Source of the DNA: Desulfovibrio sp. OH1186_COT-070
GTDB lineage: Bacteria > Desulfobacterota > Desulfovibrionia > Desulfovibrionales > Desulfovibrionaceae
Direction: 5' to 3'
DNA: 64,000 bases
Assembly: GCF_003860215.1 (NCBI RefSeq)
Contig: NZ_RQYH01000003.1
Location: 62,001-126,000 of the forward strand
Positions 16,156 through 24,073 of the stretch are shown here, piece after piece. Numbering within the stretch: the first letter of the stretch is position 1; every line of letters starts with the position of its first letter. Both the position numbers and the translations under genes were made by a program. The notes beneath the pieces were generated by a model, which had not been told where the DNA came from, did no database searches, and worked only from the letters and a program-made list of their open reading frames with translations.

Positions 16156-18575
16156 AACTTACCGACTACCGTTCCAGGGCCAAAGGCCTACCGGATTTGC
16201 TCCCCTATGCCGCGCTGGTCGCGCCGGGCGTCATTCTCAACAAAGACGGTTCGTTTCTGGCTGCCTGGGAAATCCGGGGGCAAGATACCGCCAGTTCCAC
16301 GCCTGACGAACTGGCCTTTGTGTCCGCGCAGTTCAATAACGCGATCCGGCTGCTCGGTACGGGCTGGATGCTCCATATAGATTCCATCCGTAGCAGTCAC
16401 CGGGCTTACCCCGCGCAGGAGAAAGGCCATTTCCCCGATCCTGTGACGCAGCTCATTGACGATGAACGCCGGGCCTATTTCAGCGGAAACCGTTGTTTCA
16501 GTACCAGCACTGTCTTTTCAGTCACCTACAAGCCGAACTTTGGAGCGGCCCAATTATCTGCACGGACGGCGGGGAAGGTACAGGCGGGAACAGCGACAAG
16601 CCCCGTACTGGAAAAAGCCTTGGGGCAGTTTCAAAACACCCTGGAAGAACTGGAAGATGCCTTGTCTTCGGTTCTGCATATGCAACGGCTTTCGGAATAT
16701 GAGGCATATTCCGATGATGGTGAAACCTATACGCAATCTGACCTTTTAACCCATATCCAGCATTGTGTTTCCGGCGATTTGCACCCGCTGCGAGTGCCGG
16801 AAAAACCTATGTATCTGGATCACCTTCTTGCCAGCAATGATCTGGTCGGGGGAGTAATCCCCCGGCTTGGCGGGAAACACCTTGCGCTGATTTCCATTGA
16901 CGGACTGCCGCAAGAATCCTTCCCGGCCATGTTCGCGGATTTGGAATCTCTCCCTCTGGAGTATCGTTTCTCCACGCGGTTCATCTGCCTGGATCAATAC
17001 GATGCCACAAAGGAAATAGACTCCTATCGTAAGGGCTGGCGGCAACAGGTGTACCGCTTCCTTGATCAGTTCTTTAATAACCCCAACGCCCGCGCCAACC
17101 GTGACGCGCTGCTCATGGCCGAAGACGCGGAAACCGCCCTGACCGAAGTTCAGGGCGGGTATGTCGGCGCTGGCTATCTGACTTCCTGCATCGTTCTGAT
17201 GCACGAAAATCAGGAGCAGTTGCAGGATTGGGCGCGGGAACTGCGCCGGAATATCCAGACGCTTGGTTTCGGCTGCCGGATTGAAAACATCAACGCACTG
17301 GAAGCCTGGCTCGGTACGCATCCGGGCAACGGATACGCCAATCTGCGGCGGCCTATGGTCAATACGCTGAATTTGGCTGATTTGCTTCCCCTGGCTTCGG
17401 TCTGGACGGGTTCACCCGTATGCCCCTGCCCGTTCTATCCGCCGAACTCCCGGCCCCTGGCCGTGCTGACCACGGATAAATCCACGCCGTTCTGGTTCAA
17501 TATCCATGTGGGCGATCTCGGCCACACATTGATTTTCGGGCCGACTGGCGCGGGTAAATCCACGTTGCTGGCAACGCTGGCCGCGCAATTCCGATGCTAT
17601 GAAAACTCCCGCATTTACGCCTTTGACAAGGGCATGAGCATGTTTCCGCTCTGCCTCGGCTCCGGCGGAACGCATTATAACATCGGCAATTCTGACCAGC
17701 TTTCTTTCGCCCCGCTCCAGCGCATTGATTCCGAAGCGGAACGGGCCTGGGCGGAAGAATGGATAGCTTCCCTCATGGAGTTGCAGCAAATCACGGTCAT
17801 GCCGTCACACCGCAACGCCATTCACGCGGCAATGCTGGACTTGTCGGCACAGCCGGAAAATCTGCGCTCCCTGACCAGTTTCTACCACATCGTTCAGGAT
17901 AATCAGATTAAAGACGCTATCCAGCACTACACCGCGCAAGGAGCAATGGGGCGGCTGCTGGATGCGGATACGGACGATCTGACGCTTTCACCCATGATGG
18001 TCTTTGAAATTGAAGACCTGATGAACCTGGGCGACAAAAACCTGATTCCGGTTCTGACCTACCTTTTCCACCGTATTGAAACGTCACTGGACGGGACGCC
18101 GACCATCCTTGTGCTGGATGAAGCGTGGATCATGCTCGGCCACCCGGTATTCAGGGCCAAGATCAGGGAATGGCTGAAAGTCATGCGTAAGGCGAATTGC
18201 GCGGTAATCCTTGCCACGCAAAGCCTTTCTGATGCTAAAAACTCCGGCATCCTTGACGTTCTGGCCGAATCCTGCCCGACAAAAATATTCCTGCCCAACA
18301 TCACGGCCACACAAGAGGCGCAACGCGAACTCTATGTGGGCATGGGCCTGAATGAAACCCAAATCAACATTATCGCCCGCGCCACGCCGAAGCGCGATTA
18401 CTACGTTGTTTCTCCCCTCGGCAGACGGCAAGTGCAGCTTGCCCTTGGCCCCAAGACGCTGGCCTTTGTCGGTTCCTCTGACAAGGAAAGCATTGCCCGT
18501 ATTCAGGAGCTTGAGGCGGAATACGGCGTCAACGGCTGGCAATCTGAATGGCTGCGGGAGCGCGGCGCGGCATAA
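16149..18575 (+). CDS. trbE: TrbE (VirB4-type) conjugation ATPase
   Basis: An 808-aa ATPase that powers pilus assembly and substrate transfer. The N-terminal CagE/TrbE domain covers roughly residues 1-420. Walker A GPTGAGKSTLLATL is near residue 465 and Walker B ILVLDEAWIMLG near 655, followed by the VirB4 ATQSLSDAKNS stretch. Length is usual. A strong hairpin follows the stop before trbJ. Confidence 0.96.
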   Translation: MLKLTDYRSRAKGLPDLLPYAALVAPGVILNKDGSFLAAWEIRGQDTASSTPDELAFVSAQFNNAIRLLGTGWMLHIDSIRSSHRAYPAQEKGHFPDPVTQLIDDERRAYFSGNRCFSTSTVFSVTYKPNFGAAQLSARTAGKVQAGTATSPVLEKALGQFQNTLEELEDALSSVLHMQRLSEYEAYSDDGETYTQSDLLTHIQHCVSGDLHPLRVPEKPMYLDHLLASNDLVGGVIPRLGGKHLALISIDGLPQESFPAMFADLESLPLEYRFSTRFICLDQYDATKEIDSYRKGWRQQVYRFLDQFFNNPNARANRDALLMAEDAETALTEVQGGYVGAGYLTSCIVLMHENQEQLQDWARELRRNIQTLGFGCRIENINALEAWLGTHPGNGYANLRRPMVNTLNLADLLPLASVWTGSPVCPCPFYPPNSRPLAVLTTDKSTPFWFNIHVGDLGHTLIFGPTGAGKSTLLATLAAQFRCYENSRIYAFDKGMSMFPLCLGSGGTHYNIGNSDQLSFAPLQRIDSEAERAWAEEWIASLMELQQITVMPSHRNAIHAAMLDLSAQPENLRSLTSFYHIVQDNQIKDAIQHYTAQGAMGRLLDADTDDLTLSPMMVFEIEDLMNLGDKNLIPVLTYLFHRIETSLDGTPTILVLDEAWIMLGHPVFRAKIREWLKVMRKANCAVILATQSLSDAKNSGILDVLAESCPTKIFLPNITATQEAQRELYVGMGLNETQINIIARATPKRDYYVVSPLGRRQVQLALGPKTLAFVGSSDKESIARIQELEAEYGVNGWQSEWLRERGAA

Positions 18576-18582
18576 CCACAAC

Positions 18583-18606
18583 GCCGGGGGAATCCGTTCC
18601 CCCGGC
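18583..18606 (+). terminator. Strong hairpin between trbE and trbJ, possible attenuator
   Basis: GCCGGGGGAA pairs perfectly with TTCCCCCGGC around a TCCG tetraloop (10 bp), 8 bp after the trbE stop, followed by CTTTCT. With only a short T-run it may reduce read-through or protect the upstream mRNA from decay rather than terminate fully, since trbJ to trbI must also be transcribed. Confidence 0.55.
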
Positions 18607-18624
18607 CTTTCTATGGGAGTTCTT

Positions 18625-19425
18625 ATGAAAAAGTACCTTTTGAGCCTCGCCGTGCTGGTGATGTTTGCCACACCCGCCCATGCGCTGACGGTTACATGCA
18701 CGAATTGCAGCACGAATTTGGTGCAACTGCTTGATCGGATTACCAGCATGGAGCAGTTGCAGAACGTCATTGGTCAGTACCACGAAAATATTCAGCAAAC
18801 CGCACAGCAAATCCGCATGGTGCAGCAAAATATCGAGCAGTACGCCAACATGGTGCAGAACACCATGCAGCTTCCGGCGAACCTGATCAATGAAGTCAAA
18901 GGAAGCCTGACCAGACTTTCCATCCTCACCAGCAAACTGAAAACCCAACGTGGTGACATTGTGGCCCTTGGGGAAGTTTTCAATTCTTTATTTCCTGAAC
19001 TGAACTTCCTCGGCGGCTTGGCTGCTTCCACTCCTGAACAGGTAGAGGCGGCAAATGCTAGATACAGGGAACAGTGGGATAAATGGGCCGAAACGGTTGA
19101 TCAGGCTTCCCAGGCCACTTTCCAGCTTTCCGGCCAGCAGCTTGAAGAACTGCAAAAAGACGCCGGGCGCTTCGATCAATACCTTGACGAGCTGCTTTCC
19201 ACACCTGACGGCCAGCAAAAGGCGATTATGGCCGGAAACCAGCTTTCCGCCCTCCAGGTGCAGGAAGCCCGGCAGCTCCGCGAACTCATGGCCACACAGG
19301 TGCAGTCGAACTTGGCCAGCCAGATGAAAGCGGAAAAAGAAAGCCAAATGTCGGAAGAGGCATGGCGAAACACCTTGAAAACTGACCGAATCGGCAAGGC
19401 GAAGGCCAAGGCCGATCCCTTTTAG
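18625..19425 (+). CDS. trbJ: TrbJ (VirB5-like) conjugation protein
   Basis: A 266-aa periplasmic protein. The signal peptide MKKYLLSLAVLVMFATPAHA is cut after AHA. The mature part starts TVTCTNCSTN and then is rich in Gln and helical (NIQQTAQQIRMVQQNIEQY), the TrbJ pattern. GGGAG lies 5 nt before ATG 18625. VirB5 proteins sit at the pilus tip. The gene is followed after only 8 bp by trbL, with no trbK between. Confidence 0.92.
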   Translation: MKKYLLSLAVLVMFATPAHALTVTCTNCSTNLVQLLDRITSMEQLQNVIGQYHENIQQTAQQIRMVQQNIEQYANMVQNTMQLPANLINEVKGSLTRLSILTSKLKTQRGDIVALGEVFNSLFPELNFLGGLAASTPEQVEAANARYREQWDKWAETVDQASQATFQLSGQQLEELQKDAGRFDQYLDELLSTPDGQQKAIMAGNQLSALQVQEARQLRELMATQVQSNLASQMKAEKESQMSEEAWRNTLKTDRIGKAKAKADPF

Positions 19426-19433
19426 GAGCGGCC

Positions 19434-20567
19434 ATGAAAAAGCATTTTCTGCTTCTGGCCGCGCTCTGCCTCCCGGCGCTGGCGCTCCTGCTCCTGCCGG
19501 AACAGGCGTATGCGGCTGATGAAGATTTCGTGTCCCGGCTGGTGCATGAGTTTTATACCAAAACAAGCACCTGGGAACCGACTTTAAAGCGATATGCGCT
19601 AACCGTGTTCCGCTGGCTGGTTATTCTGGAAGTCTGCTTCCTGGGTATCAAAGCCGCGCTCAACCGTGATCAGCTTGGCGATATTCTGAAACAGTTCGTC
19701 ATGCTCCTGCTCATGGCCGGGTTTTTCATGGCCGTTATCAACTACTATCAGGAATGGGCCTGGAACCTGATTAACGGCCTTGGTGCAATCGGCAGAGAAC
19801 TCACGCCGGGCGGCTACTCTTCGGAATCTCCATTTTTGACCGGGATGCAGCTCGTCAAACTGGTTCTGGACAAACTCTCTATCTGGTCGCCGGGCAATTC
19901 CATTGCTCTGCTTATTGCCGCCCTGGTGATCATTGTCTGCTTTGCGCTGATTTCCGCGCAAGTGGTGTTCATCAAATGCGAAGCCATGATTGCAATGGCG
20001 GCGGCGATAATTCTGGTTGCCTTCGGCGGTAGCGCCTTCCTGAAAGATTATGCCGTCAACGCCATTCGCTACGTTCTGGCCGTGGCCTTCAAACTCTTTG
20101 TCATGCAGCTCGTTCTTGGGGTGGGCATTGCCTTTATTGAAGGCTTTTCCACGTCCACGGCGGAATTGCAGGATATTTTTGTGGTCATTGGCGCGTCCGT
20201 GGTGCTTCTCGCCTTGGTCAAATCCCTGCCGGATGTATGCGCGGGCATTATCAACGGTTCCCACGTTTCCAGCGGCGCGGCGCTCACTGCTTCTGCCGCC
20301 GCCGTGGGCGGCGCGGCCATCGGCGCAATGGTCGCCGGAAGCAACACCGTTCAGAACGTGAAAGATGCATCGAAACTGGCGGGTATGGACGGGGCAAGCG
20401 GCCTCGGCAAAGCGGCTGGCATGGCGAAAGCTATGTGGGGGGCGCGGCAGGACGCTAAGAGTTCAGGGGAAAAAGCCCTTAGTACCCGTACCCGCTCTGA
20501 AATGCAGGAACGTCTGGAACGCGCCCGCATGGGCAACGATAAAAAGAACAACGGCGAAAACTCTTAA
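19434..20567 (+). CDS. trbL: TrbL (VirB6-like) inner-membrane channel protein
   Basis: A 377-aa polytopic protein with signal-like MKKHFLLLAALCLPALALLLL and about six further hydrophobic segments up to residue 275. A Gly/Ala-rich stretch follows (SAAAVGGAAIGAMVAGS) and a charged tail (ERLERARMGNDKKNN), as in the TrbL/VirB6 family. GGAG precedes the ATG. Works with TrbI, TrbF and TrbG in the envelope-spanning complex. Confidence 0.93.
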   Translation: MKKHFLLLAALCLPALALLLLPEQAYAADEDFVSRLVHEFYTKTSTWEPTLKRYALTVFRWLVILEVCFLGIKAALNRDQLGDILKQFVMLLLMAGFFMAVINYYQEWAWNLINGLGAIGRELTPGGYSSESPFLTGMQLVKLVLDKLSIWSPGNSIALLIAALVIIVCFALISAQVVFIKCEAMIAMAAAIILVAFGGSAFLKDYAVNAIRYVLAVAFKLFVMQLVLGVGIAFIEGFSTSTAELQDIFVVIGASVVLLALVKSLPDVCAGIINGSHVSSGAALTASAAAVGGAAIGAMVAGSNTVQNVKDASKLAGMDGASGLGKAAGMAKAMWGARQDAKSSGEKALSTRTRSEMQERLERARMGNDKKNNGENS

Positions 20568-20570
20568 CCT

Positions 20571-21305
20571 ATGGCGGTATCTATGTCTTTTTTCAAATCC
20601 AAAGCAAAACCGCCCGTAGCGGAAAAAGGGGGAAGCCCCTACCTGAACGGGCGAGAGGAATGGCTTGAACGCTACGGCTCCTATATCAGCCGGGCGGCGC
20701 AATGGCGCATGGCGGCGTTTATCTGTCTGATTATCACGGTGGTTTCTATCTCCGGCAACGTCATACAGGCCAGCCAAGTCAAAACCATTCCCTACATCAT
20801 CGAGGTAGACAAGCTCGGCAACATGGGGGCTGTGGCACGGGCGGATCGAGCCAGCGCAACCCCGAAACGGCTGATTCAGGCCGAAATTGCCAAGTGCATC
20901 AGTGATTGGCGCACGGTCACGGCGGACGTGGAACTTCAGCAAAAAATGATCGAGCGGCTTTCCTTCTTCATGGCCGGAAGCGCCAAGGGCGTTTTGCGCC
21001 AATGGTATGAGGCCAATAATCCCTATGAGATCGCCAAAACCGGAAAGCTGGTGCATGTGGAAATCAAAGGTCTGCCGCTGCCTGTCAGCTCCGATTCCTA
21101 CCGGGTGGAATGGGTTGAAACCGTCCGCAGTCATGCGGGTGTCATGCTGGATTCGCACACCTATGAAGCTACGGTGACAATCCAGATCAACCCGCCCACG
21201 GCGGACGCCGTTCTGCTTCGCAATCCGGGCGGCGTCTACATCACGGCGCTGTCGGCCGGAAAGGTCGTTGGAGCGCAAAACACTCCCATTCAGAAAGAAC
21301 AATGA
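20571..21305 (+). CDS. trbF: TrbF (VirB8-like) protein
   Basis: A 244-aa bitopic inner-membrane protein. NPYL-like SPYLNGREEWLERYGSYI near residue 23-40 and IPYIIEVDKLGNM near 78-90 are diagnostic. One membrane helix lies at about 47-67 and a periplasmic NTF2-like domain follows. Start 20571 is given; the in-frame ATG at 20583 (MSFFKSKAK) is equally possible since neither has a strong Shine-Dalgarno. Its stop overlaps an ATG at 21302 (ATGA). Confidence 0.94.
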   Translation: MAVSMSFFKSKAKPPVAEKGGSPYLNGREEWLERYGSYISRAAQWRMAAFICLIITVVSISGNVIQASQVKTIPYIIEVDKLGNMGAVARADRASATPKRLIQAEIAKCISDWRTVTADVELQQKMIERLSFFMAGSAKGVLRQWYEANNPYEIAKTGKLVHVEIKGLPLPVSSDSYRVEWVETVRSHAGVMLDSHTYEATVTIQINPPTADAVLLRNPGGVYITALSAGKVVGAQNTPIQKEQ

Positions 21306-21313
21306 GGTTCGCC

Positions 21314-22246
21314 ATGAAAAAGATACTATTTCTGACTCTCGCCCTGGCGCTGTGCGCCGGAAATGCGTTTGCGGCCCAGGACATTCCCCCCGGTTATCCT
21401 CCGGCCATTGATGGCATCGGCGGCTCCCAAAATAACGGCGGGGCTACCCCGGAGATCGACTATATCAGCCCCAAGGTCGTGCCGCTCACGCCAAAGGAGA
21501 AAAAGGCTCTCAGCCTGTCGAATGATTGGGCGCGGCAAAACATTGATCCGGTTTTGTCCGGTGGCGGCAAGGTCGTTTACGTCCACGGGGCGAGTTTGCC
21601 CACGATTGTGGCAACACCCATGCAAGTTTCCGATGTGGAGCTTGAAGCTGGAGAGGTGGTCAATGAAATCGTTGTGGGCGACTCGGCCCGCTGGATGGTG
21701 GAATCCGGCTCGGCTGGTTCCGGCCCTGACGCCAGAGTACATTTGTTTATCAAGCCAGTGGACGCCGGGCTTGAAAGCTCCACGGTTATCACCACAAACC
21801 GCCGTGTTTATCATCTGCGCCTTGTTTCCCAACGCAAAGGCTACACGCCCTATGTCGGTTTTCTTTACGCGGATTCGCTGAACCGCCAAAGCGCGGCCCG
21901 GCAAGCCAAAGCCGCCAAGGAACAGGAATGGAACTCCACCACCATTGACGGCCAGCAAGCCGATTTATCCAAACTGAATTTCAACTACGAAGTGAAGGGC
22001 AAAGCCGCCTGGAAGCCGGAGCGCGTCTATGATGATGGGCGGCAAACCTTTATCCGGCTGCCGGAGAAAACCGCGTCCGGGGAAATGCCCGTGCTGCTCG
22101 TCCGCAAGGGGAGCCGTGACGTACTGGTGAATTACCGGGTGAAAGACGCGGCAATGGTTGTTGACGGGCTGTTTGAGCGGATCGCGCTCATTGTCGGCGT
22201 GGACGGCGATCAAGAAAAAGTCGAAGTCATAAGGGGGGAAAAGTAA
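21314..22246 (+). CDS. trbG: TrbG (VirB9-like) protein
   Basis: A 310-aa periplasmic/outer-membrane-complex protein. ATG 21314 is preferred over 21302 because GAGG lies 6 nt upstream and the product begins with a clean signal peptide (MKKILFLTLALALCAGNAFA). The C-terminal beta-rich CagX region includes FNYEVKGKAAWKPERVYDDG and TFIRLP, typical of VirB9/TrbG. It partners with TrbH (lipoprotein) and TrbI. Confidence 0.94.
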   Translation: MKKILFLTLALALCAGNAFAAQDIPPGYPPAIDGIGGSQNNGGATPEIDYISPKVVPLTPKEKKALSLSNDWARQNIDPVLSGGGKVVYVHGASLPTIVATPMQVSDVELEAGEVVNEIVVGDSARWMVESGSAGSGPDARVHLFIKPVDAGLESSTVITTNRRVYHLRLVSQRKGYTPYVGFLYADSLNRQSAARQAKAAKEQEWNSTTIDGQQADLSKLNFNYEVKGKAAWKPERVYDDGRQTFIRLPEKTASGEMPVLLVRKGSRDVLVNYRVKDAAMVVDGLFERIALIVGVDGDQEKVEVIRGEK

Positions 22247-22776
22247 TGCGTATCTTTATTTTTCCGCTGTTACTCATGGTGTTGCTGGCTTCTGGCTGTG
22301 CGGGGCGTGGGCCTGTCGGCTCTTACTGCGGGCCGCTGCCGGAAGAGAGCGCCGTTACTGCTATCGCCGCCGATGCCGTGGACTGCCTCTCTACTTTGTA
22401 TCCTCCTGGGCATACCTCCGTTCACCTTGTCCCGGCCAAGGACGTGGGCAATAACTTTGTGCAAGCCTTTGAAAACGGTTTGCGGACAAAGGGTTTTACG
22501 CTGATTCCCGATGCGCGGCCTGATGCCCTGGCTATCGCCTACACCCTGGATGCAATGGACGAAAAAAGCGCATGGTATCTGCAACTCCGCATTTCGGACA
22601 CAGCGGAACAGGGAAAATCCATTGCGCGGGCTTACACCGCCAGCGGCCAGCCGGAAGCCGGGCAAAGCCGCACGGAAATAGAGTTCAAGCGTTCCATGTT
22701 GCAAAAGGCTGCGGACAAAACAAAGGAAACGGCGGGGAAAGCCTATGATACTCCCCGTAGTTTCCTCATGGAATAG
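22246..22776 (+). CDS. trbH: TrbH (VirB7-like) lipoprotein
   Basis: A 176-aa lipoprotein with lipobox LLASGC at about residues 13-18. GGGGG precedes the ATG, which overlaps the trbG stop (TAATG). Larger than VirB7 but in the TrbH size range. The mature part contains a small alpha/beta domain. It should anchor TrbG at the outer membrane. Confidence 0.85.
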   Translation: MRIFIFPLLLMVLLASGCAGRGPVGSYCGPLPEESAVTAIAADAVDCLSTLYPPGHTSVHLVPAKDVGNNFVQAFENGLRTKGFTLIPDARPDALAIAYTLDAMDEKSAWYLQLRISDTAEQGKSIARAYTASGQPEAGQSRTEIEFKRSMLQKAADKTKETAGKAYDTPRSFLME

Positions 22777-22785
22777 GGGGAAATC

Positions 22786-24006
22786 ATGTCTGATACCACC
22801 CCTAACAGTCTGGAGCCGACAAAAAAGGTCAATGCCGCCCGCATGAGCAAATGGCCGCTCTATGCCGTGCTGCTGGTCGGGCTGTTTCTGCTCGGTATTC
22901 TGGTTTACAGCGTGAACTTTGCCCATAATCAGGAAGAGGAACAGGCCGGGACGCCGAAAGTCGATATTAAAGAGGAAGAAAAGCCGCTGCTCATGGGCGA
23001 AGGGCGCGGCCTCGCCCTGGCCCCGCCAGCCGGATCGCCCGCTTTGGTTGTACCGGATGCTCCCGCGCAGGACGGCGCGAAGCGGGAACCGCTGATCGTG
23101 GTGCAATCCGATAAAAGCCAATCAGACAATTACCGTCAGGAATTGGAAAACCTCCGGCGCATGAAGGCGCAAGCCCAACTGACCGCGCTTTCCGCGCCGC
23201 TCGGCGTTCAAAAGGCCAGCCAGTCAAGCACGGCTCCGGCTTCGTACCCCGGCTCCGGCTCCGCGCCTGACAGACCTTCCATGTCCATGCCCGATACTTC
23301 CGCATTGCGGGAAAACGGTTATGACCCGGCTGCTGACAAGGATAAAGAGGCGTTCTTTGACCGGGCCGGGAAAGATACAAGCTGGATTCTGCCGCACTCA
23401 CGCACAGCCGGGCAAAAGTATGAAGTCAAAACGGGCGCGGTGATTCCCGGTATTATGGTGACAGGCATCAATTCCGAACTGCCCGGCAACATCATTGCCC
23501 AGGTTTCCCAAAACGTCTTTGACACGGCCACGGGAAACCACTTGTTGCTGCCGCAAGGGGCAAAACTCTTCGGCGTTTATGATTCCCGCGTAATCTACGG
23601 ACAGGAACGGGTTTTGGTGGCCTGGAACCGTGTTGTTTTCCCTGACGGCTCGGCTGTCACCCTTGGAGCCATGCCCGGTTCTGACCAAAGCGGCTACGCC
23701 GGATACACTGACAAAGTGGACAATCACTACTTCCGTATTTTCGGCTCGGCCATTCTCATGAGCATGATCAGCGGCGGCATGGCCTACACGATGGATTCAC
23801 TGGATAGCGGCGGTGATAGCGATAATCCCACGCTCCAGAATGAAATGGGTTCCGCCCTGGCCGCGCAACTCGGACAGGCCACGCTCCAACTTCTGCAAAA
23901 GAACCTGAACATCAAGCCCACGCTGGAAATCCGGCCCGGCTACCAGTTCAACGTCATTGTGACCAAAGATTTAGTTTTTGAACGTCCCTACCGCCCGCAG
24001 CGGTAG
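22786..24006 (+). CDS. trbI: TrbI (VirB10-like) protein
   Basis: A 406-aa protein spanning the envelope. There is one inner-membrane helix (WPLYAVLLVGLFLLGILVYS, residues about 23-42), a charged and then Pro/Ala-rich linker, and a C-terminal TrbI domain from about 205 (GAVIPGIMVTGINSELPGN, IAQVSQNVFDTATGNHLLLP, GAKLFGVYDSRV). These are core VirB10 motifs. Followed after 64 bp by traG with the second Com-type leader in the gap. Confidence 0.96.
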   Translation: MSDTTPNSLEPTKKVNAARMSKWPLYAVLLVGLFLLGILVYSVNFAHNQEEEQAGTPKVDIKEEEKPLLMGEGRGLALAPPAGSPALVVPDAPAQDGAKREPLIVVQSDKSQSDNYRQELENLRRMKAQAQLTALSAPLGVQKASQSSTAPASYPGSGSAPDRPSMSMPDTSALRENGYDPAADKDKEAFFDRAGKDTSWILPHSRTAGQKYEVKTGAVIPGIMVTGINSELPGNIIAQVSQNVFDTATGNHLLLPQGAKLFGVYDSRVIYGQERVLVAWNRVVFPDGSAVTLGAMPGSDQSGYAGYTDKVDNHYFRIFGSAILMSMISGGMAYTMDSLDSGGDSDNPTLQNEMGSALAAQLGQATLQLLQKNLNIKPTLEIRPGYQFNVIVTKDLVFERPYRPQR

Positions 24007-24014
24007 TTTTCCTT

Positions 24015-24073
24015 CTGCGGGCCATGCGCCCCGGCTTTGCGCCGCCTGACGGCCTCCACAAGAGAACGTCATG
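24015..24073 (+). promoter_or_regulatory. Com-type RNA leader element, copy 2 (traG)
   Basis: 59 nt from CTG to the traG ATG in the trbI-traG gap. Hairpin 1 is GGGC-CATGC-GCCC (24019-24031); hairpin 2 is GCCG-CCTGA-CGGC (24041-24053). CTC lies upstream of the Shine-Dalgarno-like GAG. It is non-coding here, so its match to copy 1 is not forced by protein sequence. Confidence 0.75.

Noticed and set aside
19198-19213. ACCTGACGGCC inside trbJ as a further leader copy
   Set aside because: It is internal coding sequence without the first hairpin or a start codon at the right distance.
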